In this document: piece after piece, positions 41,254 to 43,305 of the stretch
How positions within the stretch are numbered: the first letter of the stretch is position 1
Layout: each line of letters begins with the position of its first letter
NCBI GenBank assembly: GCA_025459265.1
Contig: JALOQX010000050.1
Span: 1 to 43,305 of the forward strand
Source: Pirellulaceae bacterium
Lineage (GTDB): Bacteria > Planctomycetota > Planctomycetia > Pirellulales > Pirellulaceae
Reading direction: 5' to 3'
Length of the DNA: 43,305 nucleotides
Notes under the pieces: model-generated
Databases searched by the model: none
What the model saw: only the letters and a program-made list of their open reading frames with translations
Told to the model about the DNA's origin: nothing
Translations under genes and position numbers: made by a program

Positions 41254-43305
41254 TCACTGTACTCGTACGTCGTGATATGGCCGGTCGTGCAAGTGCCATT
41301 CGGCCAGCTGACGGGGACTCCCCGCGTGGACGAAGTATTTGTGCGAGACGAGATCCGACAGCCGCGGCAGCTGATCCGTCAGCCGGCTGAGCAGCCGCTC
41401 CAGGCGGTTCCGGTCGCTGCGCTGACCGGCCTGTTCCAGCATGTCCAGATCCACCTGACGCACGCTGTTGAGCATGTTCAGGGCCAGACGCTCTTCGTCG
41501 CTTAACAGCGCCGGAGCGTCGCTCGGAGGGAGGTGGGCGACGTCCTGCGCGATGGCGGCCAACTGGTAGGCCACGCTGCGTGGATTCGTTTCGTCGGTCA
41601 GCAGCAGATCCAGCACGGGAGCGAGGCGGAGTTGAGCCAGGTAACGCGAGCGATAGGTCATCAGGCCGTCGCCGACCTCCAGCAGCATCTCCAGCAGCGT
41701 CGGTGACTGACCGGCATGGCTGATCAGAAAATTCTGGACCAGCACTAACGTGTGCAGTGCTCGTTCAAGACGCCGTCCCAGCTCCATGAACCGCCACCCC
41801 TGGGTGCGCGTCATGCTCTCGGCCGCCAGCCCGCCGAAGGCCGCCAACGCGGCAATCGTGTTGCCGAAGAGGGTGAGCAGATCGGCCAACGTGTCCACAC
41901 GCTGCCCTCGGGCCGCGTGATACTCACCCCGCAGGTGGTGCAGCAAGCTCCAACTGTCGGGCGACAGACGGTCGCGGACACGGTCGGCCGTCGTCGACAA
42001 CGCGTCGACACAGCTGAGGAACCCGGCCTGCGGCGTGTCGACGCACAGGATGGCCAGGGCGACGGCTGCCTCACTCTCGGTCCGCAAGTGATTGCCGTCC
42101 GGTGTCACCAGCTCACGCGGCAAGTGCTCTTCGGTCACCAACGTCCGCAGCAGCGGGGCCAGCCACGGCGAGGTGGCTCGCTCCGTTTCAGCGGCCAGGC
42201 GTGCCACGAGTGACCGGAGCATGCGGGCGGCCGAATCCGTGCGTTCGACATAACGCCCGAGCCAGAACATGTCGTCCGCCACGCGGCTCGGCAGCTCCGC
42301 CCCGCCTCGCCGCAACGTGATGCGTTCGTGCGGCGATTGCAGCAGCGACACGTCGGAGATTTCGGCGGCGGCCACAACCCAGACGTCCTTGCGCGTCGTC
42401 ACGCGCGCCGCCGCTCCCCCCGACTCGACCGGCGGCAACAGCCCCCGTGCCAACCCGCCCGGCAGGACCTGATATCCCGTGCCGGACCAAACGGCAAACA
42501 GGCGCAGCGCAAGGGGCGCCGACACGATGTGCTCGCGCGAAGTCTTCACCGGCGCGGTCGACGAGAGCGGCGGCTGCTGAGCCACCAGGCCGTACGGATC
42601 CCGCCGCAGCAGCTCCGCCACGTGGTTTGGCTCGTGCCGCCCGTCGCCCGGCGACACCTCGCATTGACCGGCCGCTCCGAAGGCCGCGCGGAACATGAGT
42701 CCGCCCTGTGCCGCCAACAGCGTCTGCTGCCCCAGCGGCGTTCCCGACCAGAACGTCTCGACGGACGCCAGCCGCAAGGATTCCCGGAGCAGCCGCTGGC
42801 AGAGCGCCGGTAGATACGGCAACAGCGCCGGCGCCTGCACCAGCGAGCTGCCCAGGGCATTGACCACGCTCACATGCGATGCCCGCACGGCTTGCAGCAG
42901 CCCCGGGACCCCACGCGATGTATCCCCCGGCAGCTCGAGCGGGTCGCACACACGGTCGGACATGCGCCGCCAGATGACGTCCACCGGCAGCAGGCCACCG
43001 AGTGTCTTGAGCACCACTTTCTCGTCGCGCACAGCCAGGTCGCCCGATTCCACGAGCATGAAGTTCAAGTAACGCGCCAGGTACGTGTCTTCAAACCGCT
43101 GCACACTGTCCGCACCTTCGCTCAGCAGGACAATCCGGGGGTTTTCGCGATGCGCGGGTGCCAGACTCCGCAACGTCTGCTGCAGCGTGACAAAGAACGG
43201 CGCCAGCCGGTCGATCCGGCACTCGCGGATCATCCCCGGAAACATGCGCGCCAGAACCAGCCGCGTCTCGAGCGCGTGGCCCAGGCCGGTCGGTGCGTCG
43301 GTCCA
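41254..43305 (-). CDS. Circularly permuted ATP-grasp / alpha-E fusion, 5' end outside window
   Basis: The gene runs off the right edge. The frame is open through 43305, reading WTDAPTGLGHALETRLVLARMFP upstream of the in-frame Met at 43245, as in longer homologues. The visible part starts in the ATP-grasp module (GMIRECRIDRLAPFF, RIVLLSEGADS, DTYLARYLNFMLVESGDL, LPVDVIWRRMSDRVCDPLEL) and passes VVAAAEISD. It continues as an alpha-E domain (SRVADDMFWLGRYVERTDSAARMLR, TRTQGWRFMELGRRLERALHTL) to the end DRPYHDVRVQ. It thus duplicates, in one polypeptide, the two functions encoded separately downstream. The ATP-grasp half looks degenerate in places (low match after residue 200), so it may be the non-catalytic partner. 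Its 3' end overlaps the probable true start of the transglutaminase gene. Confidence 0.9.
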   Translation of the reverse strand, partial: WTDAPTGLGHALETRLVLARMFPGMIRECRIDRLAPFFVTLQQTLRSLAPAHRENPRIVLLSEGADSVQRFEDTYLARYLNFMLVESGDLAVRDEKVVLKTLGGLLPVDVIWRRMSDRVCDPLELPGDTSRGVPGLLQAVRASHVSVVNALGSSLVQAPALLPYLPALCQRLLRESLRLASVETFWSGTPLGQQTLLAAQGGLMFRAAFGAAGQCEVSPGDGRHEPNHVAELLRRDPYGLVAQQPPLSSTAPVKTSREHIVSAPLALRLFAVWSGTGYQVLPGGLARGLLPPVESGGAAARVTTRKDVWVVAAAEISDVSLLQSPHERITLRRGGAELPSRVADDMFWLGRYVERTDSAARMLRSLVARLAAETERATSPWLAPLLRTLVTEEHLPRELVTPDGNHLRTESEAAVALAILCVDTPQAGFLSCVDALSTTADRVRDRLSPDSWSLLHHLRGEYHAARGQRVDTLADLLTLFGNTIAALAAFGGLAAESMTRTQGWRFMELGRRLERALHTLVLVQNFLISHAGQSPTLLEMLLEVGDGLMTYRSRYLAQLRLAPVLDLLLTDETNPRSVAYQLAAIAQDVAHLPPSDAPALLSDEERLALNMLNSVRQVDLDMLEQAGQRSDRNRLERLLSRLTDQLPRLSDLVSHKYFVHAGSPRQLAEWHLHDRPYHDVRVQ

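Overview
The window is GC-rich DNA from a bacterium that is most probably a planctomycete. The clearest markers are a DUF1559 (SBP_bac_10) pseudopilin-like protein followed by a small transthyretin-like lipoprotein, a membrane-linked Ser/Thr kinase, a zinc-ribbon multi-spanning membrane protein, and several exported hydrolases. No rRNA, tRNA, CRISPR array or intact insertion sequence was seen. The last gene on the right is cut by the window edge.

Left part (1-12231). A minus-strand stress operon reads hsp20, hsp20, dnaK and ends in a strong hairpin at 3-33. A gene-poor stretch of about 900 bases with REP-like repeats follows. An exported PhoPQ-activated pathogenicity-related (PqaA-type) hydrolase is divergent from a complete phosphate operon, phoB-phoR-pstS-pstC-pstA-pstB-phoU (5547-12231). 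Its genes overlap or are separated by only a few bases, so sensing, uptake and signalling are co-expressed.

Centre-left (12268-19605). A secreted protein with about twelve 27-residue repeats (D-x-x-G-x-D-x-Y) is divergent from a probable operon: an altronate-dehydratase-family enzyme (UxaA), an exported two-lobed alpha/beta hydrolase, a DUF1559 protein and a small lipoprotein.

Centre (19606-29153). A patchy area holds a STAS-like/membrane hypothetical, gene fragments and a 26-bp tandem repeat. Next comes a tightly overlapping minus-strand set: a small membrane protein, a B12-binding radical SAM enzyme and two more small membrane proteins. A second minus-strand pair is a 900-residue zinc-ribbon multi-spanning protein followed by a Ser/Thr kinase with a membrane C-terminus.

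Right part (29154-43305). An exported protein joins a nucleoside-hydrolase-like domain to a GH28 polygalacturonase-like beta-helix. A small Cys-containing exported ORF precedes an RND heavy-metal efflux pair (CzcB/CzcA type, divalent-cation motif). A decayed short-chain dehydrogenase follows. The window ends in a minus-strand cluster: circularly permuted ATP-grasp/alpha-E fusion, transglutaminase-like protease, stand-alone circularly permuted ATP-grasp and stand-alone alpha-E protein. That cluster belongs to a class predicted to make and process an unknown amide-linked peptide. It is the best candidate here for an undescribed system, and its transglutaminase gene has an unexplained start: its conserved first strand lies upstream of the only canonical start codon.
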